Of a stretch of 64,000 bases of DNA, positions 27,693 through 36,074 are shown piece by piece. The DNA comes from Nostoc sp. UHCC 0702 (lineage in GTDB: Bacteria > Cyanobacteriota > Cyanobacteriia > Cyanobacteriales > Nostocaceae). Position numbers and translations under genes: made by a program. The stretch's first letter is position 1; each line of letters begins with the position of its first letter. The notes below the pieces were generated by a model. That model ran no database searches. It was not told the DNA's origin and saw only the letters and a list, made by a program, of their open reading frames with translations. The DNA lies in NCBI GenBank assembly GCA_017164015.1, contig CP071065.1, positions 5,433,918 to 5,497,917 of the forward strand, in the 5' to 3' direction.

Positions 27693-28979
27693 TTATTCAA
27701 TTGTGCGTACTGATGGATTGACTGCTAATAAAGCATTGATGGTGACTATAATTCCACCTGGCACACTAAAAAGGATGATGAGATTTAAATCAGCTAATAA
27801 GCCAGCTAAAGCGTAGGAAAACGGAGCAATCCCAAAGGCAGAAAACATCCCCAAGCTCATAACTCTCCCCAACATCTCAGGGGGAGTTCGCTTTTGAATC
27901 CAAGTAATTCCTAAAACAGTAAAAAAGCCACTACAGCAACCCAGTACAGCTATTGTTATGCTAGCCAACACTATATTTGGTAACAAGCCAAGCAAGAACA
28001 AACCGAAGCCTTGTATGCTAGCGAGACTAAGCATTAAGATTCCCAAACGTGGAGGATGACGAAGAAATCCGGTCATTAATGTTCCCAATAGCGCACCGCC
28101 ACCCCAAGCCGATTTCATAGTTCCTAATGCGATCGCACCTCCAAAAAAGCGACTTTGAGCTAATGATGTAATACCAACTTCTAACGGGCCAAGGAAAAAT
28201 AGATTGATCGCCGTTATCACTAGCAAAACTGCTCTCAGTGCTGGATTATGCCATACATAATTTAGTCCCTCACGGATACCAGTAATTAAACTAATAGTTT
28301 TACTAGTTAAGGAAGGTTTTTTGATAGACTGGTCAAAAATCTCTGGAATTTCGTTAGTTATTTGCTGACGACCACTTTTGATCAGTAAAAGTGTCACGAC
28401 TGAGAAAATGAAACTAGCAGCATCAATTGCAAATGCTTTCTCAATACCAACACTAGCAATTAGCAAACCGCCTAAAGCTGGGCCAATCAGTACAATCAGT
28501 TGAGTAACTCCCTGACTCAAGGTGTTACTGGCTATCAACTGTTCCTGAGTCACTAGGGTAGGAATAATCGACCTTGCAGCGGGGATGGAAAAGCCTTCTA
28601 CGATTCCAAAGCTAATAGCAAACAGGTAAAGAAGCCATATCTGTGCCGCTTGCAAAAAAATCAACACCGTCAGTAAAGTTGTCAATACTGCACACAATGC
28701 GTGGCAAACTAGCATAATGAACCTGGGTGAAAGGCGATCGCTAACAACACCACCAAGCAACATCAAAATAGCACGCGGAACTGCTGCTGCCATTAACACT
28801 GCACCCAAGCTGACAGGAGAATTAGTCAACTGTATAGTTAACCAAGGCAATGCCACTAAGAAAAATTGATCTCCTAAAAGTGAAACACTTTCACCAATAA
28901 ATAAAAGTAGAAAGTTGCGTACAGTCAATGGCTGCCAAAAAGGCAATTCATCTTTACTTGAAAATGTTGATTTTCCCAT
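27693..28979 (-). CDS. EntS-like MFS exporter, candidate exporter of the isonitrile lipopeptide
   Basis: The 428-residue product has about 12 membrane segments and the DHA3/EntS subfamily pattern: WQPLTVRNFLLLFIGESVSLLGDQFFLVALPWL at the N terminus, GGVVSDRLSPR in the first loop, VEGFSIPAARSIIPTLV and TLSQGVTQLIVLIGPALGGLL in the middle. EntS-type carriers export siderophores. It is divergent from the isonitrile-lipopeptide operon that starts at 29735, and the intergenic region holds the same operator as petJ and the TonB receptor gene, oriented toward this gene. Export of the chalkophore is therefore the likeliest role, but by position and not by direct evidence. Confidence 0.8.
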   Translation of the reverse strand: MGKSTFSSKDELPFWQPLTVRNFLLLFIGESVSLLGDQFFLVALPWLTIQLTNSPVSLGAVLMAAAVPRAILMLLGGVVSDRLSPRFIMLVCHALCAVLTTLLTVLIFLQAAQIWLLYLFAISFGIVEGFSIPAARSIIPTLVTQEQLIASNTLSQGVTQLIVLIGPALGGLLIASVGIEKAFAIDAASFIFSVVTLLLIKSGRQQITNEIPEIFDQSIKKPSLTSKTISLITGIREGLNYVWHNPALRAVLLVITAINLFFLGPLEVGITSLAQSRFFGGAIALGTMKSAWGGGALLGTLMTGFLRHPPRLGILMLSLASIQGFGLFLLGLLPNIVLASITIAVLGCCSGFFTVLGITWIQKRTPPEMLGRVMSLGMFSAFGIAPFSYALAGLLADLNLIILFSVPGGIIVTINALLAVNPSVRTIE

Positions 28980-29734
28980 TGTTTATATAATTTTGGGATA
29001 GTTAGTACTGTATTTGTGAGCTATTCAAAGCTATTCACTCTTACCAAACAAGCAGCAGTATTCTGATTGTTACTTTTACCATGTCGCACTTAATTAAGTT
29101 GACGCGCAACAACATAGAGTCCCTTCAACTCAATAAATGACAATTGAGCAACGACTCTGGTAATGTAGCATTAATTGTTTTGGAGTTGCAGAAAAGCTTT
29201 AGACATTATTCAATTAGATAGATATTTAAGTCAAAAGACAGTCTGTCAAACTTAGCATTATTTAATAAATAAGCGTTAAAACAAGTCATATATATTATTT
29301 TATATATATAAAAAATAAAAATTATTATTTGAATAACCAGACATTATTAAAAATACTTATCTATTAGCACTTGCTAATTATGAGTCATATGTTATATGCT
29401 TTTTCATTAAGTTGCTGAAAAGATAAAATACCATTTTAGAGGACTTTTCTCCCAAAAATCGTAAAAGTAATAGCAACATAGTAAATTGTTTATCTTTTCA
29501 TTTATCGAAATATTGACATCACCAAAAAATATATTTTCCAAAACCTCATTGTGGGTGTTTTGCCAACTAGACAACCATTTGTATAACTAAATTCCTCAGT
29601 GGCAGGTTTTTTATTGTTGCAACAAATGACTATTGATAATAATTTTGTATAATAAATATCTTTCCATAGTTTTATATTTTTATATCCAGTAAATTGGATT
29701 GCTATTTTTAGCAATTAAAAAATCAGTTATCAGT
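28980..29734. other. Divergent, AT-rich promoter region between exporter and biosynthetic operon
   Basis: These 755 bases are strongly AT-rich and hold the 22-bp operator at 29230-29251. A TATAAT at about 29650 with TGACTA 15 bases before it may be part of the biosynthetic operon promoter. No gene was seen; the minus frame at 29502-29714 has no ribosome binding site or family match. Confidence 0.55.
29230..29251 (-). promoter_or_regulatory. Shared operator (GTTTGAC-N4-TGTC-N-TTTGAC), exporter copy
   Basis: Read on the minus strand this gives GTTTGAC, four bases, TGTC, one base, TTTGAC. It contains a perfect GACA-N3-TGTC palindrome and a TTTGAC direct repeat. It lies 250 bp ahead of the exporter start and 483 bp ahead of the TauD-type gene. 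The last TTTGAC may act as the -35 box, with GAATAA 17 bases later. The same motif stands at 40260, 41737 and 42349. Confidence 0.75.
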
Positions 29735-30601
29735 ATGAGTACTATGAAAATCAACAAAGCAGATTCAGAAAGTATTGGAGCCGAAATTGTAGATGTAGAT
29801 GTTGCTTATATTACCAAAGAAGAAATTAATATCATTAAAAAACTTGTCTACGAGTATAAATTAGTAGTTTTTAGAGGACAAAATATTGATGATGACCAAT
29901 ATATAGAATTTGCTAAAAAAATTGGTACACCACAAATCTATCCTCAAGACAATTATCATCACCCAGACTATCCTGAGATTTTTGTATCTTCTAATGTTGC
30001 AAAAGATGGTAAAAAATTTGGTGTTCCTGGAACTGGTCGGTACTGGCACACTGATTGTGCATTTCTTGATGAACCGTTACCATTGACCATGTTATACCCA
30101 CAAGTGCTGCCGAAGTCGATAAGAGAAACTTACTATATTGATATGCAGCAAGTTTACAAGAAATTACCTCAAAATTTCAAAAGCTACATTGATGGAAAAT
30201 ACATGGTACACGAAGCAAAATGGCGTTATAAAGTGCAAGAATGGGATATAGATAAAGCCATCATAGATATTTTGAGTGATTTTGAAAAAAAATTTCCACC
30301 TGTTAAACATCCGGCTGTAATTAAGCATCCAGCCACTCATGAACAAATCTTGTATATTAACCAAGGTTTTACTACTGGTATCAAAGGTCTTGATTCTGAA
30401 ACAAGTCAAGAACTTTTACAAGAATTATTTTTATTTATCGAGCGTGATGAGCATATTCATACGCATACATGGAAAGAAGGCGACATTTTGTTATGGGATA
30501 ACAGAACCCTCAATCACAAAGCATCTTCAGTACCGAAAGGTGAAAAAAGCGTCAGCTATCGTATCGGTATTTATGACGGATTACCATTCTATATTTCTTA
30601 A
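29735..30601 (+). CDS. TauD/TfdA-type Fe(II)/2-oxoglutarate oxygenase, candidate isonitrile synthase (ScoE/Rv0097-like)
   Basis: The 288-residue product (start ATG 29735; a TTG 36 bases upstream is less likely) belongs to the TauD family. The iron-binding triad is His105-Asp107 in GRYWHTDCAF and His261 in WDNRTLNHKASS; Arg276 in YRIGIY would bind 2-oxoglutarate. ScoE and Rv0097 convert the N-carboxymethyl-3-aminoacyl acid to an isonitrile by oxidative decarboxylation. Lys166 (AKWRYK) stands as far from the HxD His as the substrate Lys that I recall for ScoE, and the DNYHHPDYPEIFVSSNV segment looks like that subfamily. The four following genes match the rest of the sco/nrp operon, and the ATG-to-operon order is oxygenase, thioesterase, ACP, NRPS, ligase. 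Confidence 0.85.
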   Translation: MSTMKINKADSESIGAEIVDVDVAYITKEEINIIKKLVYEYKLVVFRGQNIDDDQYIEFAKKIGTPQIYPQDNYHHPDYPEIFVSSNVAKDGKKFGVPGTGRYWHTDCAFLDEPLPLTMLYPQVLPKSIRETYYIDMQQVYKKLPQNFKSYIDGKYMVHEAKWRYKVQEWDIDKAIIDILSDFEKKFPPVKHPAVIKHPATHEQILYINQGFTTGIKGLDSETSQELLQELFLFIERDEHIHTHTWKEGDILLWDNRTLNHKASSVPKGEKSVSYRIGIYDGLPFYIS

Positions 30602-30620
30602 TTGACTTAGGAAGAGATTT

Positions 30621-31214
30621 ATGAATATCACCCAAGAAATTATCAAGGAAGAAGAAGTAAGCCAAGATTTATTGAATGTCTTCCTTGAACCATACAAAGA
30701 AGATTGTAGATATTTGAAACAAGCTAAATTTAAATATCCCAAAATAGGAGAAGTGAATAAATCGCGAAGCACTCATCAAGGTTTATGGTTGATTGAAGGT
30801 GAATTTTCGATTCCCGAATCTTGCTATATTGCCGCTACTGGGCATTTTAATTCTGTAGAGTTTAATATTTGTTATAACCAACTATTTTATATCATAATTA
30901 GTTATTTAGTGAAAAATAACTTATTTGAAGTAATGAAAGACTGGGATTTAGAAATTTATAAACAACTACAACTTAGTAATTTTTTGATAGTTAAATTTTC
31001 TAGTACTTTCAGAAAACCAATAGATTCTAGTCATTTTCAAGGGACTCTATCAATCAATAAATATTCTGTGCGTGGCAATTTGATTATGTTGAAGACTTCA
31101 TGTGCTTTCTATGATACCAATGATGGTTGGTCTGAAGGCGATGTTACCATCGCTGTATTAAACAGTGAAGTAGAAAAAAAAGTTGATAATTCTCCTGAAT
31201 ATGTAAGCGCCTAG
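30621..31214 (+). CDS. FcoT-family hot-dog thioesterase (ScoD/Rv0098-like)
   Basis: The 197-residue product has the FcoT signature GHFNSVEFNICYNQLFYIIISYLV at about residues 74-97, the helix of the hot-dog fold where Rv0098 carries its catalytic residues. In the Streptomyces pathway ScoD adds glycine across the double bond of an enoyl-ACP and then releases the 3-(carboxymethylamino) acid, which is the oxygenase substrate. The ATG is 19 bases after the oxygenase stop, with GGAAGAG as ribosome binding site, so the two are co-translated. FcoT-type genes are rare outside isonitrile lipopeptide operons, which makes this gene the most specific marker of the cluster. The gene is AT-rich like the oxygenase. 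Confidence 0.82.
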   Translation: MNITQEIIKEEEVSQDLLNVFLEPYKEDCRYLKQAKFKYPKIGEVNKSRSTHQGLWLIEGEFSIPESCYIAATGHFNSVEFNICYNQLFYIIISYLVKNNLFEVMKDWDLEIYKQLQLSNFLIVKFSSTFRKPIDSSHFQGTLSINKYSVRGNLIMLKTSCAFYDTNDGWSEGDVTIAVLNSEVEKKVDNSPEYVSA

Positions 31215-31273
31215 ATTTATTTAGACAGTAAAAATAGGGGAGATAAAGCACAGCCGCACCGTAAATCTCTTGC

Positions 31274-31305
31274 GGTGCGTTATGGACTATCGTCCATAAC
31301 GCACC
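31274..31305. repeat. Perfect 14-bp inverted repeat, REP-like hairpin
   Basis: GGTGCGTTATGGAC (31274-31287) and GTCCATAACGCACC (31292-31305) pair perfectly around a TATC loop. GCGTTATGGAC/GTCCATAACGC units are a familiar dispersed repeat in Nostocales. Between the thioesterase and ACP genes it may weaken read-through or stabilise the upstream message. Confidence 0.75.
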
Positions 31306-31383
31306 CTACTAAACTCAAATTTTTTGTGATAGTAGCAATAGAAACGCTATATTCTAAACTGAATAAAAATACTTTGTTTATCC

Positions 31384-31824
31384 ATGCATTCCAAACTTGT
31401 TAATGAACCTGAATTACAACAAATTGAACTAGCGCAGACGTTAGCGCAACCGTATGAACTTTTACAAAGATTGATAGAAATGAGTTCAAGCGATCGCCAA
31501 GCCGTCTTAATAGGTTATCTTCAAGAACAAATTGCCAAAGCTATCGGTATAGATACATCGCAACTAGACATACAGCAACCCCTAAACTACATGGGACTTG
31601 ACTCCCTCATCGCTGTAAAGTTGAGGAACCGATTGAGAACTGACCTGAAAGTAGATATACCTGCGGTCAAATTTATGGAAGACTCTAGTGTTACTAGTTT
31701 AGCCACACAAGTCAGCGCACAACTAACAGATACCGAATCTCACCCACATATATCAAATTGGGATGAGCAAAAAGTAGCCCAAACCGAGATCAGTAATGAT
31801 GAGTGGCTAGAAGGTGAACTATGA
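31384..31824 (+). CDS. Acyl carrier protein of the isonitrile lipopeptide pathway (ScoB/Rv0100-like)
   Basis: The 146-residue protein contains one carrier domain (about residues 40-120) with the phosphopantetheine site MGLDSLIAVKLRNRL, Ser74. The 35-residue N-terminal extension and a 25-residue acidic tail are outside the domain. In sco/nrp operons the matching ACP holds first the enoyl chain and later the isonitrile acyl chain that the NRPS takes up. Its stop overlaps the NRPS ATG (ATGA), so the two are coupled. The sequence LRTDLKVDIPAVKFMEDSSVTSLA after the Ser is close to PKS/NRPS-type ACPs and unlike the fatty-acid synthase ACP. Confidence 0.88.
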   Translation: MHSKLVNEPELQQIELAQTLAQPYELLQRLIEMSSSDRQAVLIGYLQEQIAKAIGIDTSQLDIQQPLNYMGLDSLIAVKLRNRLRTDLKVDIPAVKFMEDSSVTSLATQVSAQLTDTESHPHISNWDEQKVAQTEISNDEWLEGEL

Positions 31825-34800
31825 ATGTAGCTGAGTTCCTCCAAGAACTTTCGCAGCAAAATGTGGAATTATTTATTGATAGCGATGGCTCCGCCAACGC
31901 CAAGGGCGAACGCCTGCGTTATCGTGGCCCCAAAGACGTATTAACTCCCACAATACTACATAAAATTAAGCAACATAAAACAGAAATACTACAATTACTG
32001 CGATCGCAATTTCACACCTGTAAATCTTACCCCCTTTCTTACGGTCAGCAAGGCTTGTGGTTCATGTACCAATTTGCCCCAGAAAGCGGGGCTTATAACA
32101 TTGCATTTACAGTCCTCATCCGTTCTCAATTAAATGTTTTAGCCTTACAAAGTGCTTGCCAAAAGTTAGTCAATCGCCATGCAACACTACGTACTACATT
32201 TGGTCAACGCAATGCTGAACCTTTTCAAAAGATTCACGAATATCAAGAAGTTTGCCTGGAAAAAATCGACGCTGCAACATGGAACTGGGAAGAACTAACT
32301 GCAAAAGTAATTGAAGCATATCAGCGTCCCTTTGATTTAGAACAAGGGCCTGTGTTGCGTCTATGTTTATTTACTCGCTCTGCACAAGACCATATCTTTT
32401 TACTAGCAATACACCATATTGCTGTTGATGGGTTCTCTTTTGGCATTCTTCTAGATGAGTTACGTTTGCTATACCAAGCGGAAAATACTGCTGAAGCGGT
32501 ATCTCTTACTACTAATATTTGCCAATATCAAGACTTTGTGCAATGGCAGCAGCAAATGCTGACAAGTCCTGTAGGTGAGCATCTTTGGTCTTACTGGGAG
32601 AAACAATTGGCTGGTGAATTGTCACTGAAGTTACCTACAGATAGACCAAAAGAGCAATTCCGAAGCCAAAAAGGAGCTTCTTACACCTTTGAGTTGCCTC
32701 AAGAATTGACCTCCAAGCTCAAAGATAGAGCGAAAACTTTAGGCGCTACCCTTTACATGACTCTCCTCACAGCCTTTGCAGTGTTGTTGCACCGCTACAC
32801 AGGTCAGGAAGATATTATCATTGGTTCTCCAACTGAGGGGAGGAGTCAACCTGAATTCGCTAGGACTGTGGGTTTTTTCGTAAATATCTTGGCCTTACGA
32901 ATCAATCTTGCTGGCAAACCTACATTTTCCGAGCTTTTAAATCAAGTACGCTACACAGTATTAGAGGCGATCGCACATCAAGATTATCCCTCACCTTTAT
33001 TAGTAGAGCAATTCCAACAACAGCACAATCTCAGCCTGACAAAAATTCTCCGCGTCTCGTTTAATTTGATGAAATTACAGGAGTTGGGAGAAGACATAGA
33101 ATTATCTGTTTCCAGTCAAGCAAAAGCTAGAGTTGATTGGGGTGGGTTATGTCTAGAGCCTTTTGTCATCCCGCAGCAGGAAGGGCAGAATGATTTAGTC
33201 TTTGACATGATGGAAACGTCCGAATCATTGCTTGGTCTTTTGAGATACAATAGCGATTTGTTTGATGCAGCAACTATTAAGCGCATGGCGGGGCATTTCC
33301 AAACTTTACTAGAGGCAATTGTCATCAATTCCAACCAGCGAATTTGGTCATTACCTCTACTAACGGAAATTGAGCGACATCAATTGCTAGTAGAGTGGAA
33401 CAACACCCAACTAGAGTATCCCCAGGATAAATGCATTCATCAATTGTTTGAAGAACAAGTGGAATTGACTCCAAATGTGGTGGCGGTGGTGTTTGCAGAC
33501 CAACAACTGACCTACCAGGAATTAAATGCACGAGCCAATCAACTAGCACACTACCTACAAAGGTTAGGAGTAGGAAAAGAGAAGTTGGTAGGTATTTGTG
33601 TTGAACGTTCTTTAGAAATGGTTGTGGGACTTTTGGGGATTCTCAAAGCTGGTGCAGGTTATGTACCGTTAGACCCCACTTATCCCCAAGAGCGTTTGAC
33701 CTTTATGTTGTCAGATGCACAGATTTCGGTGCTGTTGACTCAGCAAAAGCTAGTAAATCAACTACCACAGCATACAGCACTGGTAGTCTATTTAGATAGT
33801 GACTGGGGAGAAAATCTGCATCAGGAAAACCTCATTTGTGAAGTTAAGCCTGAGAATTTAGCTTATGTAATTTACACCTCCGGTTCTACAGGAACGCCTA
33901 AAGGTGTAATGATTGAACATCAATCTTTGGTAAATTTTACCCAAACAGCAAAGGTTGCATACAAAATTCACTCAGGCGAACGCGTACTACAATTTGCTTC
34001 CATTAGTTTTGATGCGGCGGCAGAAGAAATCTATCCTTGTTTGAGTAGCGGTGCCACCCTAGTACTACGTACTGAAGATATGTTGAATTCTGTACATGAT
34101 TTTGTACAAGCTTGCCGGGATTGGCAACTAACAGTGTTAGATTTACCGACAGCATATTGGCATCAGTTAATCTCAGAATTAGCGATCGCTAAGTTGACTT
34201 TACCAGAATCATTACGGCTGGTGATTATTGGCGGAGAGCAAGTATTGCCGCAGCTAGTGGCAATGTGGCAGCAACATGTGGGTTCTCTGCCAAAGCTAGT
34301 AAATACATACGGCCCTACTGAAGCAACTGTAGTTACCACAATCTGTGACTTATCCGATGCAACATCAATAAAACTTGATAGAAACAATGTACCAATTGGC
34401 AGACCAATTTGTAATGCTCTGTACATATTGGATCAATATTTGCAACCGGTTCCTATTGGTGTGCCTGGAGAACTATATATAGCTGGTGCTGGTCTTGCTA
34501 GAGGCTACCTCAACCATCCAGAATTGACCAAGCAGAAATTTATTCCTAACCCCTTCGGTCGAGGTAGGGGAGAGTCAAAACGTTTATATAAAACTGGAGA
34601 TTTAGTTCGATATCTCCATGATGGTAATATTGAATTTCTTGGTCGAATTGATCATCAAGTCAAAATTCGCGGCTTCCGTATTGAATTGGCAGAAATCGCA
34701 GCTGTGCTGAATCAACATCCAGCCGTGCGTACAGGTATAGTTATAGTCCAAGAAGATGTGCCAGGAGACAAGCGTTTGGTAGCTTATATAGTTGTTAATC

Positions 34801-36074
34801 AACAACAAGTTACTGTTAGCGAGTTGCGTGGCTTTTTGATAGAGAAACTGCCAAAATACATGATACCTTCTGCCTTCGTGCTGTTGGAATCATTGCCGCT
34901 AACACCCAACGGCAAAGTTGATTTACAAGCGCTGACTGCAAGCGATCGCGCTCCACTAAATTTAGACAAAACTTTTGAACTACCTCGCCATCCTGTTGAA
35001 GAAATCCTAGTAAAAATTTGGACTGAAGTTCTCAGAGTTGAGCAAGTTAGTATCCAAGATAATTTCTTTGAATTGGGCGGACATTCGTTATTGGCTGCTC
35101 AATTAATGTCCAAAATTAATCAAAAATTTAGCCGAAATATCCCCCTGAGCATACTTTTTCAATATCCTACTGTCGCAGGTTTAGCAAATTTTCTGATAAA
35201 TAATACTTCTGCTTCAGTAACACCTTTATGTTTAGTTCCTATCCAAGATCAAGGAAGTTTACCACCACTTTTCTGTATGCACTCAGCAGGCGGACAGGTA
35301 ATGGTTTATCAGCATCTTGCAGCTTGTCTTGGTTTGGATCAACCAGTCTACGGTTTACAGTCCCGCGCTCTTAATGACCCGGCTATTGAGCATCACAGTA
35401 TTGATGATATGGCTTTGGAATACGCTCACGCCATTCGCCAGTATCAGCCCAATGGCCCTTATTTTCTTGTAGGTTGGTCGATGGGTGGAGCGCTGGCTGT
35501 TAGTGTTGCTAAACAATTAGAGCAACAAGAGGAAATAGTGGCTTTTTTGGGACTTTTAGATGCCTTTTTAGTTCCAGATAATGGCCCAGTTTACGAAGAC
35601 CTTTTAGCAGAACTAGCATTGAGGTTTAGCAAGTCTTTTGCTGATGCTGTGATGGCTATTAATCCTACTGAAAAACAGGCATTACGAGAAGAATTGACAA
35701 ATTTACCTTATTTTGAAAGTCTGCGGCGGATGCTGGTTTGGGGACAACAACGCAATTTACTTTCTCCTGAGATTTCCTTCGATATTCTAGAAAAACAAGT
35801 AGCTTTAAACAAGATTCACGAAAAATTATTTAGAGGTTACTGTCCTCCCTTAATTCAAGCCAACCTTTATATATGGTGGGCTTCAGAACGGCTAGAAAAA
35901 AGACTACCGCAAACAGATTGGAGTCAATATACTACAGGTACAGTTCATCAAAAAAATGTAGATAGTAATCATTTCAATATTATTCATCCGCCAAATATTA
36001 ATATAATTGCTCAGCAATTACAGGAATGTTTAGGAAGTTTGCGATCGCTCAAAAGGAATATCGATGATATATAA
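31821..36074 (+). CDS. Single-module NRPS (docking-C-A-T-TE) of the isonitrile lipopeptide pathway
   Basis: The 1417-residue enzyme has a TubC-type docking domain (1-60), a condensation domain (about 70-500) with HHIAVDG at 198-204, an adenylation domain (about 540-1040) with YTSGSTGTPKG near 685, NTYGPTEATV, YKTGDLVRY and NGKVD, a carrier domain with GGHSLL (Ser1089), and a thioesterase with GWSMGG (Ser1220). Aligning the pocket by hand to PheA gives D-A-E-D-I-G-T-V-V-(K). The two acidic positions fit a basic residue such as lysine, as in ScoA and Rv0101, where both amino groups are acylated. Those enzymes end in a reductase; here a thioesterase should release an acid or cyclic product. The 3' end overlaps the ligase gene by 11 bases. 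Confidence 0.9.
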   Translation: MNVAEFLQELSQQNVELFIDSDGSANAKGERLRYRGPKDVLTPTILHKIKQHKTEILQLLRSQFHTCKSYPLSYGQQGLWFMYQFAPESGAYNIAFTVLIRSQLNVLALQSACQKLVNRHATLRTTFGQRNAEPFQKIHEYQEVCLEKIDAATWNWEELTAKVIEAYQRPFDLEQGPVLRLCLFTRSAQDHIFLLAIHHIAVDGFSFGILLDELRLLYQAENTAEAVSLTTNICQYQDFVQWQQQMLTSPVGEHLWSYWEKQLAGELSLKLPTDRPKEQFRSQKGASYTFELPQELTSKLKDRAKTLGATLYMTLLTAFAVLLHRYTGQEDIIIGSPTEGRSQPEFARTVGFFVNILALRINLAGKPTFSELLNQVRYTVLEAIAHQDYPSPLLVEQFQQQHNLSLTKILRVSFNLMKLQELGEDIELSVSSQAKARVDWGGLCLEPFVIPQQEGQNDLVFDMMETSESLLGLLRYNSDLFDAATIKRMAGHFQTLLEAIVINSNQRIWSLPLLTEIERHQLLVEWNNTQLEYPQDKCIHQLFEEQVELTPNVVAVVFADQQLTYQELNARANQLAHYLQRLGVGKEKLVGICVERSLEMVVGLLGILKAGAGYVPLDPTYPQERLTFMLSDAQISVLLTQQKLVNQLPQHTALVVYLDSDWGENLHQENLICEVKPENLAYVIYTSGSTGTPKGVMIEHQSLVNFTQTAKVAYKIHSGERVLQFASISFDAAAEEIYPCLSSGATLVLRTEDMLNSVHDFVQACRDWQLTVLDLPTAYWHQLISELAIAKLTLPESLRLVIIGGEQVLPQLVAMWQQHVGSLPKLVNTYGPTEATVVTTICDLSDATSIKLDRNNVPIGRPICNALYILDQYLQPVPIGVPGELYIAGAGLARGYLNHPELTKQKFIPNPFGRGRGESKRLYKTGDLVRYLHDGNIEFLGRIDHQVKIRGFRIELAEIAAVLNQHPAVRTGIVIVQEDVPGDKRLVAYIVVNQQQVTVSELRGFLIEKLPKYMIPSAFVLLESLPLTPNGKVDLQALTASDRAPLNLDKTFELPRHPVEEILVKIWTEVLRVEQVSIQDNFFELGGHSLLAAQLMSKINQKFSRNIPLSILFQYPTVAGLANFLINNTSASVTPLCLVPIQDQGSLPPLFCMHSAGGQVMVYQHLAACLGLDQPVYGLQSRALNDPAIEHHSIDDMALEYAHAIRQYQPNGPYFLVGWSMGGALAVSVAKQLEQQEEIVAFLGLLDAFLVPDNGPVYEDLLAELALRFSKSFADAVMAINPTEKQALREELTNLPYFESLRRMLVWGQQRNLLSPEISFDILEKQVALNKIHEKLFRGYCPPLIQANLYIWWASERLEKRLPQTDWSQYTTGTVHQKNVDSNHFNIIHPPNINIIAQQLQECLGSLRSLKRNIDDI

